A stretch of 9,606 nt of DNA from Nitrospirota bacterium. GTDB taxonomy: Bacteria > Nitrospirota > JAOUDF01. Shown here in pieces: positions 1 to 5,892 of the stretch. The DNA lies in the NCBI GenBank assembly GCA_029859385.1, contig JAOUDF010000094.1, positions 1-9,606 on the forward strand. The letters run 5' to 3'. Made by a program: the position numbers and the translations under genes. The notes under the pieces were generated by a model, which ran no database searches, had not been told where the DNA came from, and saw nothing but the letters and a program-made list of their open reading frames with translations. Numbering within the stretch: position 1 is the first letter of the stretch; every line of letters begins with the position of its first letter.

Positions 1-2
1 CG

Positions 3-326
3 TCTGCTCCCGCTCCGGCTGAGCCTGAGATATATGAAAAAGGAGCTGCCGGCATAGTTACCGCAGTTCTGGTACACAAAGTCGAACCCTTCTATCCGAT
101 CTTTGAGCGCAGAAATGAGATCGAAGGAAAAGTGGGAGTGAAGTTCGTGGTCAGGGCGGACGGGACGGTGGCGGAGGTATCGGTCATCAAGTCGTCCGGC
201 TCCAATAACTTCGACGAATCGGCGGTAAAGGCAGTAAAGCAGTGGAAGTTCAAGCCTGCCATGAAGGGCGATAAACCAGTCAAAATGCTGATCAAACAGT
301 ACGTGGTGTTCAGGTTGGAAGAGTAG
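3..326 (+). CDS. TonB C-terminal domain protein (5' end outside window)
   Basis: This is the 3' part of an energy transducer of the TonB family, which links the inner-membrane proton-motive complex (ExbB/ExbD) to outer-membrane receptors. The frame is open from position 3, so the true start, the N-terminal membrane anchor and most of the linker lie upstream. The visible part begins with a Pro/Ala/Glu linker (SAPAPAEPE) and continues into a complete C-terminal domain of about 80 residues. That domain has the family pattern: YPIFERRNEIEGKVGVKF, then a DG turn, SSGSNNFDESAVKAVKQWKFKPA, and a final beta strand ending FRLEE. A GTG at 132 would start inside the conserved domain and is rejected. The stop is 2 bp before the next gene, so the two are probably translationally coupled. 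The receptor gene about 1 kb downstream suggests a dedicated TonB, but this is inferred from position only. Confidence 0.93.
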   Translation, partial: SAPAPAEPEIYEKGAAGIVTAVLVHKVEPFYPIFERRNEIEGKVGVKFVVRADGTVAEVSVIKSSGSNNFDESAVKAVKQWKFKPAMKGDKPVKMLIKQYVVFRLEE

Positions 327-328
327 GG

Positions 329-820
329 ATGCGGTCTCTCGTTAAGAAAATCATGGCGCGCTTCGGCGCATTCATCGCGGTTATGGCGGTCTGCTACGGC
401 ATGGTCATGGCGGGGGCATGGCATTCATCCGTCGTTGCGCCGACGCTGCACGTCAGTTTCCCGTCATTCTCCGTGGCGAAAAAAGCATCTTCCGCCAAAG
501 CCGATCTCCATGCGAAAAAGGAGGATTCCTGTCGACTCCCCGGCGTAAGCAGCAAGAAGCCGGATGCGTGCGATACCTCTAAAATGTGCGGCAGGCACGA
601 CTGCGATTCAAGCGACGCGCCCAGCCTGTACTGCGGTTGTCATTCCCATGGCGACAGCCATGCAGGATCAACAGCCGACGGCGCGCCGCATACGATTCCA
701 TCCGTTATGGAACGCACCACCACAATCATTGCCGGACCTTCACCCGCCAACAAGCCTTCGGCGCGAAGAATTCTCATTGCCGCTGAAATAGATCATCCAC
801 CGTCAATCCTCCCTGCCTGA
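329..820 (+). CDS. small membrane-anchored Cys/His-rich protein, unknown function
   Basis: I do not recognise a named family for this 163-residue protein. An N-terminal basic stretch (MRSLVKK) and a hydrophobic segment at about residues 12-30 form a signal peptide or anchor, so the rest is probably periplasmic. The soluble part carries six cysteines (C68, C81, C87, C92, C102, C104) in spacings that resemble a metal or disulfide site, and it runs into a His-rich patch (CGCHSHGDSHAG, about 102-113). The tail ends in a Pro-rich segment (DHPPSILPA). The ATG lies 2 bp after the tonB-like stop, with a weak GGAAGAG upstream. Position beside TonB and a receptor operon suggests a role in metal handling or sensing at the envelope. 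That role is inference; the Cys/His content is seen directly. Confidence 0.7.
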   Translation: MRSLVKKIMARFGAFIAVMAVCYGMVMAGAWHSSVVAPTLHVSFPSFSVAKKASSAKADLHAKKEDSCRLPGVSSKKPDACDTSKMCGRHDCDSSDAPSLYCGCHSHGDSHAGSTADGAPHTIPSVMERTTTIIAGPSPANKPSARRILIAAEIDHPPSILPA

Positions 821-847
821 TTTTCCGACAGATAGTTGAAATTTGAT

Positions 848-854
848 AAGGAGG
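848..854 (+). promoter_or_regulatory. strong Shine-Dalgarno that fixes the HTH gene start at GTG 861
   Basis: AAGGAGG matches the anti-Shine-Dalgarno fully and sits 6 nt before GTG 861. The alternative in-frame TTG at 843 lies upstream of this site and has no ribosome binding site of its own. Confidence 0.8.
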
Positions 855-860
855 TTTGAC

Positions 861-1058
861 GTGCAGCTTTTCAAGAAGAAACTTCTGCGCCCCGACGAGG
901 TCGCGTCTGCCCTCGGCACCAGCCGGTGGACTATCTACCGCTGGGTCAACGAAGGGCATCTGCAGGGCACCAAGATCGGCAAGGGGAGTCTTCGAATATT
1001 CTCCGAGTCGGTGGAGGAGCTTGTTTTCAAACGCGGCCGTGAATTCGGCGAGGCGTAA
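861..1058 (+). CDS. small helix-turn-helix DNA-binding protein (excisionase/MerR-like)
   Basis: This 65-residue protein consists almost entirely of a winged helix-turn-helix of the excisionase/MerR N-terminal type. The pattern is LLRPDEVASALGTSRWTIYR (about residues 8-27), followed by WVNEGHLQGTKIGKGSLRIF, the usual recognition helix and wing (to about 46). A short charged tail follows. Such single-domain proteins usually bind DNA as small regulators and lack an effector domain. GTG 861 is chosen because AAGGAGG lies 6 nt upstream. The gene is 40 bp after the Cys/His-rich protein with no terminator between, so it is probably cotranscribed with the tonB-like gene. It is followed by a 22-bp dyad (1133-1154) and a terminator. 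Its likely target is the receptor operon just downstream, which is inferred from position. Confidence 0.85.
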   Translation: MQLFKKKLLRPDEVASALGTSRWTIYRWVNEGHLQGTKIGKGSLRIFSESVEELVFKRGREFGEA

Positions 1059-1132
1059 CAGTTTGTCACACAGATAGGTAACGGTGTTGGAGAGATAATG
1101 TCTAGCGTGGTAGGTTGATGATGTCATTTGAC

Positions 1133-1154
1133 GGATAACCTCAAGGCGTTATCC
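1133..1154. promoter_or_regulatory. perfect 22-bp dyad GGATAAC-N8-GTTATCC, possible operator or RNA hairpin
   Basis: Two perfect 7-bp inverted arms are separated by 8 bp, 12 nt before the terminator stem. As DNA it has the size and symmetry of an operator for a dimeric regulator, and the HTH gene ends 74 bp upstream. As RNA it would form a weak hairpin ahead of the terminator. The sequence alone does not choose between these. Confidence 0.45.
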
Positions 1155-1166
1155 TCCATTGCTCTG

Positions 1167-1195
1167 GGCCGGTCGGAAACGACCGGCCTTTTTTT
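1167..1195 (+). terminator. strong intrinsic terminator
   Basis: A perfect 9-bp stem (GGCCGGTCG / CGACCGGCC) closes on a GAAA tetraloop and is followed at once by seven T residues. It should end transcription of the tonB-like/HTH operon. It also lies in the leader side of the receptor gene, so a transcript reading in from upstream would be attenuated here. Confidence 0.92.
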
Positions 1196-1309
1196 CGTCT
1201 TTTTTTGTCACATCCGTTGGCAGCCTTGTGAGACAGCCTGACTCCTTTATGGCAATCTTGCCCTCCACCTAAGGGCACTACTTGCAGAACTACAGAGGAG
1301 GCAACAGGC
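1196..1309 (+). promoter_or_regulatory. probable promoter/leader region of the receptor operon
   Basis: Because a strong terminator ends at 1195, the receptor operon needs a promoter here, but I see no convincing -35/-10 or sigma-54 pair. Visible elements are an imperfect dyad (GTCACA at 1207-1212 against TGTGAGAC from 1228), a 6-bp hairpin (TGCCCT 1259-1264 / AGGGCA 1272-1277), and a GAGGAGG Shine-Dalgarno at 1295-1301, 8 nt before the ATG. TTTGTCACA occurs both at 1204-1212 and at 1062-1070, on the two sides of the terminator. Confidence 0.4.
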
Positions 1310-3535
1310 ATGATCATGGCGGTACGAAGAGAGAAACGGGCAGGCAAAAGGGTAGCCGTGGCATTGTGCGCGGCGATGGCGTTGTCGTCGCCGGCCCTGG
1401 CGGAGGAACTGATTCCTGAAGCCGAACTGGAAGACGTGGTGGTGACCTCCACTACCATTGACGACCGTTTCGAGTCGAAGCGGCAGGAGCCCTCGAAGAT
1501 CGACGTCATCAGCGGGAAGCAGGTAGACGAGGCCCATGCCGAGAACATCCTGCAGATCATCAACTCCATCCCCGGTGTTACCGGCGAGCTGCAGAGCGGT
1601 GACTCACTCAAGATAATGCTTCGCGGCGTGGAAAACCAGCGGTTCATGGGTGAAAAGCCCGGCGTCGCTATTGTTATCGATGGTGTGCCGGTATTCGAGC
1701 GTACCGGCCGGGTGAATATCGACCTCGACAACATCCAGTCAATCAAGGTTATCAAAGGCGGCGCGTCGTACCTCTTCGGTGAAGATGCCCTTGCGGGTGC
1801 GGTGGTCATCACCACCAAGCGCGGTGCGAAGATGGCAGGGATCAAGCTGGAGAGCGAGTTTGGAAGCTTTGACTACCGTAAGCTGCTGGGTCGGGTGGGT
1901 TACGCAAACGACAAGTTCTCCGCCCATATTCAGGCATCGAGCCGGGAGTCGGATACCTATTATTTCGACGGCCAGTATGATGCCCGTTATGTAAACGGCA
2001 AGTTCACCTACTATCTCACCGAAAACAGCGATATATCTTTCGGTTTCGAGCAGTCGAACCGCACCAAGGACAGCCACGGGACGGTCACCGGCGTAAGTGC
2101 CGCCAAGCTTGACCCTGAAAGCAAGGAAGGGCGGGATTATGCACGGATGTACGACGCGCAGCTGGAAAAACTGAACCTGACGTATAACGTCAATTCAAAG
2201 ACCTTTGGCGACCTGCTGCTCAGCGTCTACCAGTTTACCGACCACACCAAGTATGTCTACTCGCCGCAGCGGTACTCTTCCACCGGGGCGGCGGTCACCG
2301 ACCCCAACGCATATACCACCTCTACCGACTATGAGCAGACGCAACAGGGATTCAAGGGTGAGTGGCGCAAGGGCAGCAAGAAGGTGGCCGGGATGCTGGG
2401 CCTGGATCTCCGTTACAACACCTACGAGAACTTTGACAAGTATATCGTCAACTTCAGAACCAGGCCGGCTCCTCCCACCTATACCGCCGGGACCATATAC
2501 AAAAATAACGAGATAGTAGAAGAGATGCGGGCGATTTACGGTGAGGTCAAATACACCCCATGGAAGCCGCTGACCATTACCGGAAACCTCCGCGCCGACA
2601 TTATCGCTCTTGACTATCACAACAATATCTCCGGGCAGCAATTCGATCGCGACAAGACCTTCCGTGTCTGGTCGTGGAGAGGGGGCGCCAACTACGCGGT
2701 GGCGAGCAACTGGGACATATACGCCAATGTCTCCACCGGTTTCCGCGTTCCCACTGCCGATCAGCTTTATGCCGGGACCATCTCTCCTACCGGCGGCGTG
2801 GCCAACAATTCGGAGCTTAAGCCGGAAAAGGCCTATAACTATGAGTTGGGGTTCCGTACCAAGGGCAAGGCGTGGGGAGTGGGTTACGAGGTTGACGCCA
2901 CGGTATTCCAGATCGACCGCGATGACTTCATCCTCATGTCGGCGGGGCAGTATTCCACGGCAACGGTGGCGCCGGGTAACGAGCAGTGGCAGAACGTCGG
3001 CGGCACAAGAAACCGCGGCCTCGAACTCTCGATCAAGACCGACCCGAAACGGATGGTTTCGGCCGATGTCGCGTACAGCTACATGGATGCCGAGTTCACC
3101 AAGTACGACAATTTCTACCTGATCCTGGGACCCAGAGGAAGCCAGACCGCGACACACTTTGACCTTTCCGGCAACGACATTCCCCGCGTCCCTGAGCACC
3201 GCCTCTTTGTCGCAGCCCGCGTAAAGCCGATGGCGGGGCTTACCCTGACGGCCGAGGCCGACACCAGGTCGCCGTACTTCGCCGACGAGATGAACCTTGT
3301 GAAGATCGACGGCTACACCACCGTAAACCTTCTGGCGAACTACGAGTGGAAGAGGACCGACAAGAACACCTGGTCGTTCTTTGTGCGGGCCGACAATGTA
3401 TTCAATAAAGACTACTACACCACGGCCCGCGGCTACTACGATTCCGATGGCGACAGGGATTTCGACAACGAGGATATCTCCATCGTGATGGACCCGGGGA
3501 CGGTATGGACGGCGGGGATAACGGTTACGTTCTAG
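1310..3535 (+). CDS. TonB-dependent outer-membrane receptor
   Basis: This 741-residue protein is an outer-membrane gated channel that takes up a scarce ligand using TonB energy. A basic N-terminus and hydrophobic core form a signal peptide, cleaved after about A31 (SSPALA). A TonB box-like EDVVVTST lies at about 41-48. The plug domain (about 54-172) shows the typical LQIINSIPGV, ML-RGVENQ, VIDGVPV and IKVIKGGASYLFGEDALAGA motifs. The rest is a barrel of alternating strands with late motifs such as VRADNVFNKDYY, ending in an outer-membrane type C-terminal phenylalanine (ITVTF). The last extracellular loop has an Asp-rich stretch (D711-D722) like a calcium-binding loop. The start is set by GAGGAGG 8 nt upstream; ATG 1316 is too far from it. 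The ligand cannot be read from sequence. Siderophore, corrinoid, nickel or copper complexes are all possible, and the following His-rich protein favours a metal or metal complex. Confidence 0.96.
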   Translation: MIMAVRREKRAGKRVAVALCAAMALSSPALAEELIPEAELEDVVVTSTTIDDRFESKRQEPSKIDVISGKQVDEAHAENILQIINSIPGVTGELQSGDSLKIMLRGVENQRFMGEKPGVAIVIDGVPVFERTGRVNIDLDNIQSIKVIKGGASYLFGEDALAGAVVITTKRGAKMAGIKLESEFGSFDYRKLLGRVGYANDKFSAHIQASSRESDTYYFDGQYDARYVNGKFTYYLTENSDISFGFEQSNRTKDSHGTVTGVSAAKLDPESKEGRDYARMYDAQLEKLNLTYNVNSKTFGDLLLSVYQFTDHTKYVYSPQRYSSTGAAVTDPNAYTTSTDYEQTQQGFKGEWRKGSKKVAGMLGLDLRYNTYENFDKYIVNFRTRPAPPTYTAGTIYKNNEIVEEMRAIYGEVKYTPWKPLTITGNLRADIIALDYHNNISGQQFDRDKTFRVWSWRGGANYAVASNWDIYANVSTGFRVPTADQLYAGTISPTGGVANNSELKPEKAYNYELGFRTKGKAWGVGYEVDATVFQIDRDDFILMSAGQYSTATVAPGNEQWQNVGGTRNRGLELSIKTDPKRMVSADVAYSYMDAEFTKYDNFYLILGPRGSQTATHFDLSGNDIPRVPEHRLFVAARVKPMAGLTLTAEADTRSPYFADEMNLVKIDGYTTVNLLANYEWKRTDKNTWSFFVRADNVFNKDYYTTARGYYDSDGDRDFDNEDISIVMDPGTVWTAGITVTF

Positions 3536-3565
3536 GTAATCTCTCGTAAGGTTGAGGTTGATTCC

Positions 3566-4759
3566 ATGCGGAAACAATATATAGCACTGCTGTCGGTGTT
3601 TCTCCTGTTGTCAGCGGGGCAGTCGCAGGCCTGGGACCTTTCCCAGCGCCGGGGCGGCCCGCCTGCCGAATTGTCGAAGCCTGCCCAGGCTGAAGAACCG
3701 TCCCGGCATCAGCACGGCGCGACTCGCGGCGAAGGCGGCTCGCGCCCGGCAGGTCCAACGCTGCTGTGGCTCTCCGACTCGCCCCCTCCCATGGACGGGG
3801 GCGAGCACGGCGGACACGGCGGGCCTCCATCGGAAGCGATGAAGAGAGGGGCGCCCGGTGGCGAAGCGGGGAAGAAGCGCGGCGGCAGGGGAGGCGATCA
3901 TGAAGGGCACGGCGGCCCGGTGGAGATGGGCAAGGGTGGTCTGTTCATAAAAACGCTCTTCGTTCGCGGCGGCACTCAGCCCATGCGGTCGAAGCACTTG
4001 CAAACAACCAACACGGAGACGCCTCAGGTCAAGATCCAGTTCCCTGACGGCAGCGTAAAAGATGCCGATATAGGCCCGACGAAGAAGGGGTACGGTATCC
4101 GCTTCGAGATGCCGCAGGAGGGGTATTACAACGTTTACCTCACCGAGCGTCTGATTGAGGGCGATACGCTGCATGTAATGGTCGCCAAGGCCGAGGTGCT
4201 CAAACACAATTGTGGCGAGGGGCACGGCCATGTGCGCGGCCTTATGCCGGTGAAAACCTTGCCGGATGAACCGGTGGAGCTCGTGCGGCAGCGTATTCCC
4301 GACGAGAACTTTCATACGCTGATCTCCGGCGGTGACGACGTGACGTACTCGGTGCTTTACAACGGCCGGCCGGTGAAGGATGCCCAGGTGAAGCTCACCA
4401 CGAAAAAGGGGTGGACCAACACCCAGCGATGCGACGAGTCGGGTAATGTCACCTACGAGATGATCCGCGACTACTACCCTGAGTGGGAGTTTTTCAAGAG
4501 ACGTGAGAAGAGCGGCTATCTGGCGGTGGCGGATTTCACCGTGCCGGAAGGCGGAGAATACAACGGCGTTGCCTATTCTAAGGTCCATTATATGGCGACC
4601 CTGGCGGGCAACTACTACCCGTCGAAGCAGGAGTACCAATCCTATGCATACGGCATGGGGGTGACGGTATTCGCTTTCACCGTCACCGGCGGAGCAGTGT
4701 GGTGGCAGAGGGCACGGCGCAGGAAACCCTTCAAGGAAATTACCTTCAAAGAGGAATGA
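3566..4759 (+). CDS. secreted His/Gly-rich protein with C-terminal membrane tail (DUF4198/NikK-like)
   Basis: This 397-residue protein has four visible parts. A signal peptide spans residues 1-22 (ending AGQSQA). A low-complexity Gly/Pro/His linker follows (about 24-125) with H48, H50, H81, H84, H112 and H115. A beta-rich region (about 126-355) includes a HNCGEGHGH site at 214-222 and an Ig/carboxypeptidase-regulatory-like fold with YSVLYNGRPVKDAQVKLTT (261-279). One membrane helix (about 362-380) is followed by the basic tail RARRRK. The order gives a periplasmic body held to the inner membrane by its C-terminus. The fold pattern recalls DUF4198 proteins found with nickel and other metal transporters; I am moderately sure of that link. 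It begins 30 bp after the receptor stop with GAGG 8 nt before the ATG, so it shares the receptor's transcript. The likely role is to take the imported metal or complex from the receptor, which is inference. Confidence 0.75.
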   Translation: MRKQYIALLSVFLLLSAGQSQAWDLSQRRGGPPAELSKPAQAEEPSRHQHGATRGEGGSRPAGPTLLWLSDSPPPMDGGEHGGHGGPPSEAMKRGAPGGEAGKKRGGRGGDHEGHGGPVEMGKGGLFIKTLFVRGGTQPMRSKHLQTTNTETPQVKIQFPDGSVKDADIGPTKKGYGIRFEMPQEGYYNVYLTERLIEGDTLHVMVAKAEVLKHNCGEGHGHVRGLMPVKTLPDEPVELVRQRIPDENFHTLISGGDDVTYSVLYNGRPVKDAQVKLTTKKGWTNTQRCDESGNVTYEMIRDYYPEWEFFKRREKSGYLAVADFTVPEGGEYNGVAYSKVHYMATLAGNYYPSKQEYQSYAYGMGVTVFAFTVTGGAVWWQRARRRKPFKEITFKEE

Positions 4760-4763
4760 TGGC

Positions 4764-4780
4764 TTCACAAGAAGTGTGAA
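4764..4780. repeat. short perfect hairpin after the His-rich gene
   Basis: TTCACA and TGTGAA flank AGAAG, starting 4 bp after the stop codon. There is no T-run, so it is not a standard terminator. It may mark an mRNA end or processing point together with the double-hairpin repeat that follows. Confidence 0.4.
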
Positions 4781-4793
4781 CCCTAGTGTTTGT

Positions 4794-4871
4794 GTCATTC
4801 CGGCGGAAGCCGGAATCCAGAGGTTATGCAGATTCCATAAAAAACTGGATTCCGACTTTCGTCGGAATGAC
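4794..4871. repeat. 78-bp dispersed palindromic repeat (GTCATTCC type), two hairpins in inverted arms
   Basis: The left arm (4794-4820, starting GTCATTCCGGC) and the right arm (4845-4871, ending GTCGGAATGAC) are inverted copies with 24 of 27 positions matching. Each arm is itself a hairpin with a perfect 8-bp stem: ATTCCGGC-GGAA-GCCGGAAT on the left and ATTCCGAC-TTTC-GTCGGAAT on the right. Two of the three differences between arms are paired and keep the stem intact. The pattern matches the short GTCATTCC...GGAATGAC repeats scattered through many proteobacterial genomes, which are probably non-autonomous mobile elements. No clear target duplication is seen. It encodes no transposase. Read in frame it adds a false N-terminus (FRRKPESR, WIPTFVGM) to the next gene. 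Confidence 0.85.
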
Positions 4872-4896
4872 GACCTCTTGTGAGAACATTGAAATT

Positions 4897-5892
4897 ATGT
4901 CCAAACTCCGTTCCTTTCTCAACAACGGCGACGTCGGGCGGTTCCGGTTCTGGTTCCAGCTGGCTGCCTTCGTCTTTTTCATCTACGGCGGATACCTCTA
5001 CATCGATCTGGGGAACAGCCTGCCCACCTTCTCGTGCCCGTTCAACGCCGACGGCAAGCCCGGCGTCTGTTACGTCTACGCCATTCAGCACCAGTTCCAC
5101 ATCCCGTGGGGACAGATCATCAGTTGGCGGGGCCTGGGCATCCTCACGGGGTTCCTGACGTTTCTCGCGTGGCTGCTGGTCTTCAACAAGGCATGGTGCG
5201 GCTATGCCTGTCCGCTGGGGACGGTGCAGGACTGGATCACGAAGCTTCGCCAGAAAATGGGCATCGCCTATTCTACTTACAGCGAAGGCGGCTTCGAGAA
5301 GCTGAAGAAGGTCAAATACATTCTTCTCGTCCTTCTGCTGCTTATCCCGCTGGGGATGAGCAACTCGCTGCTGGGCCTGCCCAAGTTTTCTTCCGACCTG
5401 TCGGTGGCCTTCTGCAAGCTCTGCCCCAGCCGGACGGTGCTTCCGGTCTTTACCGGCGACTTAAGCCAGTTTCACATCGACTTCAGCACCAGGACCTCGA
5501 TGGTAATGACGACGCTGGGGCTCATCGTCACCGGCGGCTTCTTCGTTGGGGCCTTTGTGAAGAAGCGGTTCTTCTGTTTCTTCTGTCCCATGAGCGCGCT
5601 GCACTACCTCTGCAACAAGTTCGCCTTTCTCAGGCTCACCAAAGATGGTTCAAAATGCACCCGCTGCGGCGACTGCTACCGGGCGTGCGATGTGCGGATA
5701 AAGGCCATTGCCGACGACGTGGAGAGCACGAACATCGTGAAGGACGACTGCATGATGTGCTTCAAATGCGTGGCCGCCTGCCCGGAGAAGGGGGCGCTGG
5801 AGGTGAAGTTTCTCAACGTGCCGCTCTATACCTCCACTGACGAGGGGTTCATCAAGCGGCAGCAGAAGTATAGTGAGGAAGAAAAGTCATGA
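4897..5892 (+). CDS. NapH/NosR/CcoG-type membrane 4Fe-4S polyferredoxin
   Basis: This 331-residue integral membrane iron-sulfur protein probably moves electrons between the quinone pool or periplasm and the cytoplasm. Four hydrophobic helices lie near 17-37, 76-96, 138-158 and 203-222. Cysteine motifs typical of NapH/NosR proteins are CGYACP (C101, C105), CKLCPSR (C173, C176) and CFFCP (C227, C230). The C-terminal cytoplasmic domain holds two 4Fe-4S sites: C254, C257, C260, C264 and C285, C288, C291, C295-Pro. ATG 4897 (MSKLRSFL) is chosen because upstream in-frame codons read through the repeat at 4794-4871; the ribosome binding site is weak, perhaps because the repeat moved in. Its stop overlaps the next ATG (ATGA), so it is translationally coupled to the double-cubane protein, which suggests it supplies the activator with electrons. 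That partnership is inferred. Confidence 0.93.
   Translation: MSKLRSFLNNGDVGRFRFWFQLAAFVFFIYGGYLYIDLGNSLPTFSCPFNADGKPGVCYVYAIQHQFHIPWGQIISWRGLGILTGFLTFLAWLLVFNKAWCGYACPLGTVQDWITKLRQKMGIAYSTYSEGGFEKLKKVKYILLVLLLLIPLGMSNSLLGLPKFSSDLSVAFCKLCPSRTVLPVFTGDLSQFHIDFSTRTSMVMTTLGLIVTGGFFVGAFVKKRFFCFFCPMSALHYLCNKFAFLRLTKDGSKCTRCGDCYRACDVRIKAIADDVESTNIVKDDCMMCFKCVAACPEKGALEVKFLNVPLYTSTDEGFIKRQQKYSEEEKS

Noticed and set aside
1059..1309. Known riboswitch (cobalamin, c-di-GMP, Moco, TPP, NiCo) in front of the receptor
   Set aside because: I looked for the conserved boxes of these classes and saw none; only a dyad, a terminator and short hairpins are present.
1196..1309. Sigma-54 promoter suggested by TGGCA at 1218 and 1250
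   Set aside because: Neither has a GC doublet at the required distance from the GG doublet; the TTGC after the second is far too close.
1141..1845. 234-codon minus-strand frame across the terminator and the receptor start
   Set aside because: It reads through the terminator and the leader and is Ser/Thr/Met-rich antisense of the plug domain; no coding evidence.
2195..3577. 460-codon open frame on the minus strand opposite the receptor
   Set aside because: It lies wholly inside a convincing receptor gene, is rich in Val, Gly and Arg as expected for the antisense of a high-GC gene, and shows no known motif or signal.
3611..4798. 395-codon minus-strand frame opposite the His-rich gene
   Set aside because: Antisense of a clearly exported protein with a signal peptide and ribosome binding site; the product has no recognisable domain, and its start falls in the dispersed repeat.
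4794..4871. Intrinsic terminator or CRISPR repeat
   Set aside because: There is no T-run after either hairpin, and the element is one inverted pair, not an array of direct repeats with spacers.
5034..5840. 268-codon alternative + frame inside the polyferredoxin gene, and similar frames inside the reductase and activator genes
   Set aside because: Shifted-frame shadows of strongly supported iron-sulfur and ATPase genes; their products lack motifs.
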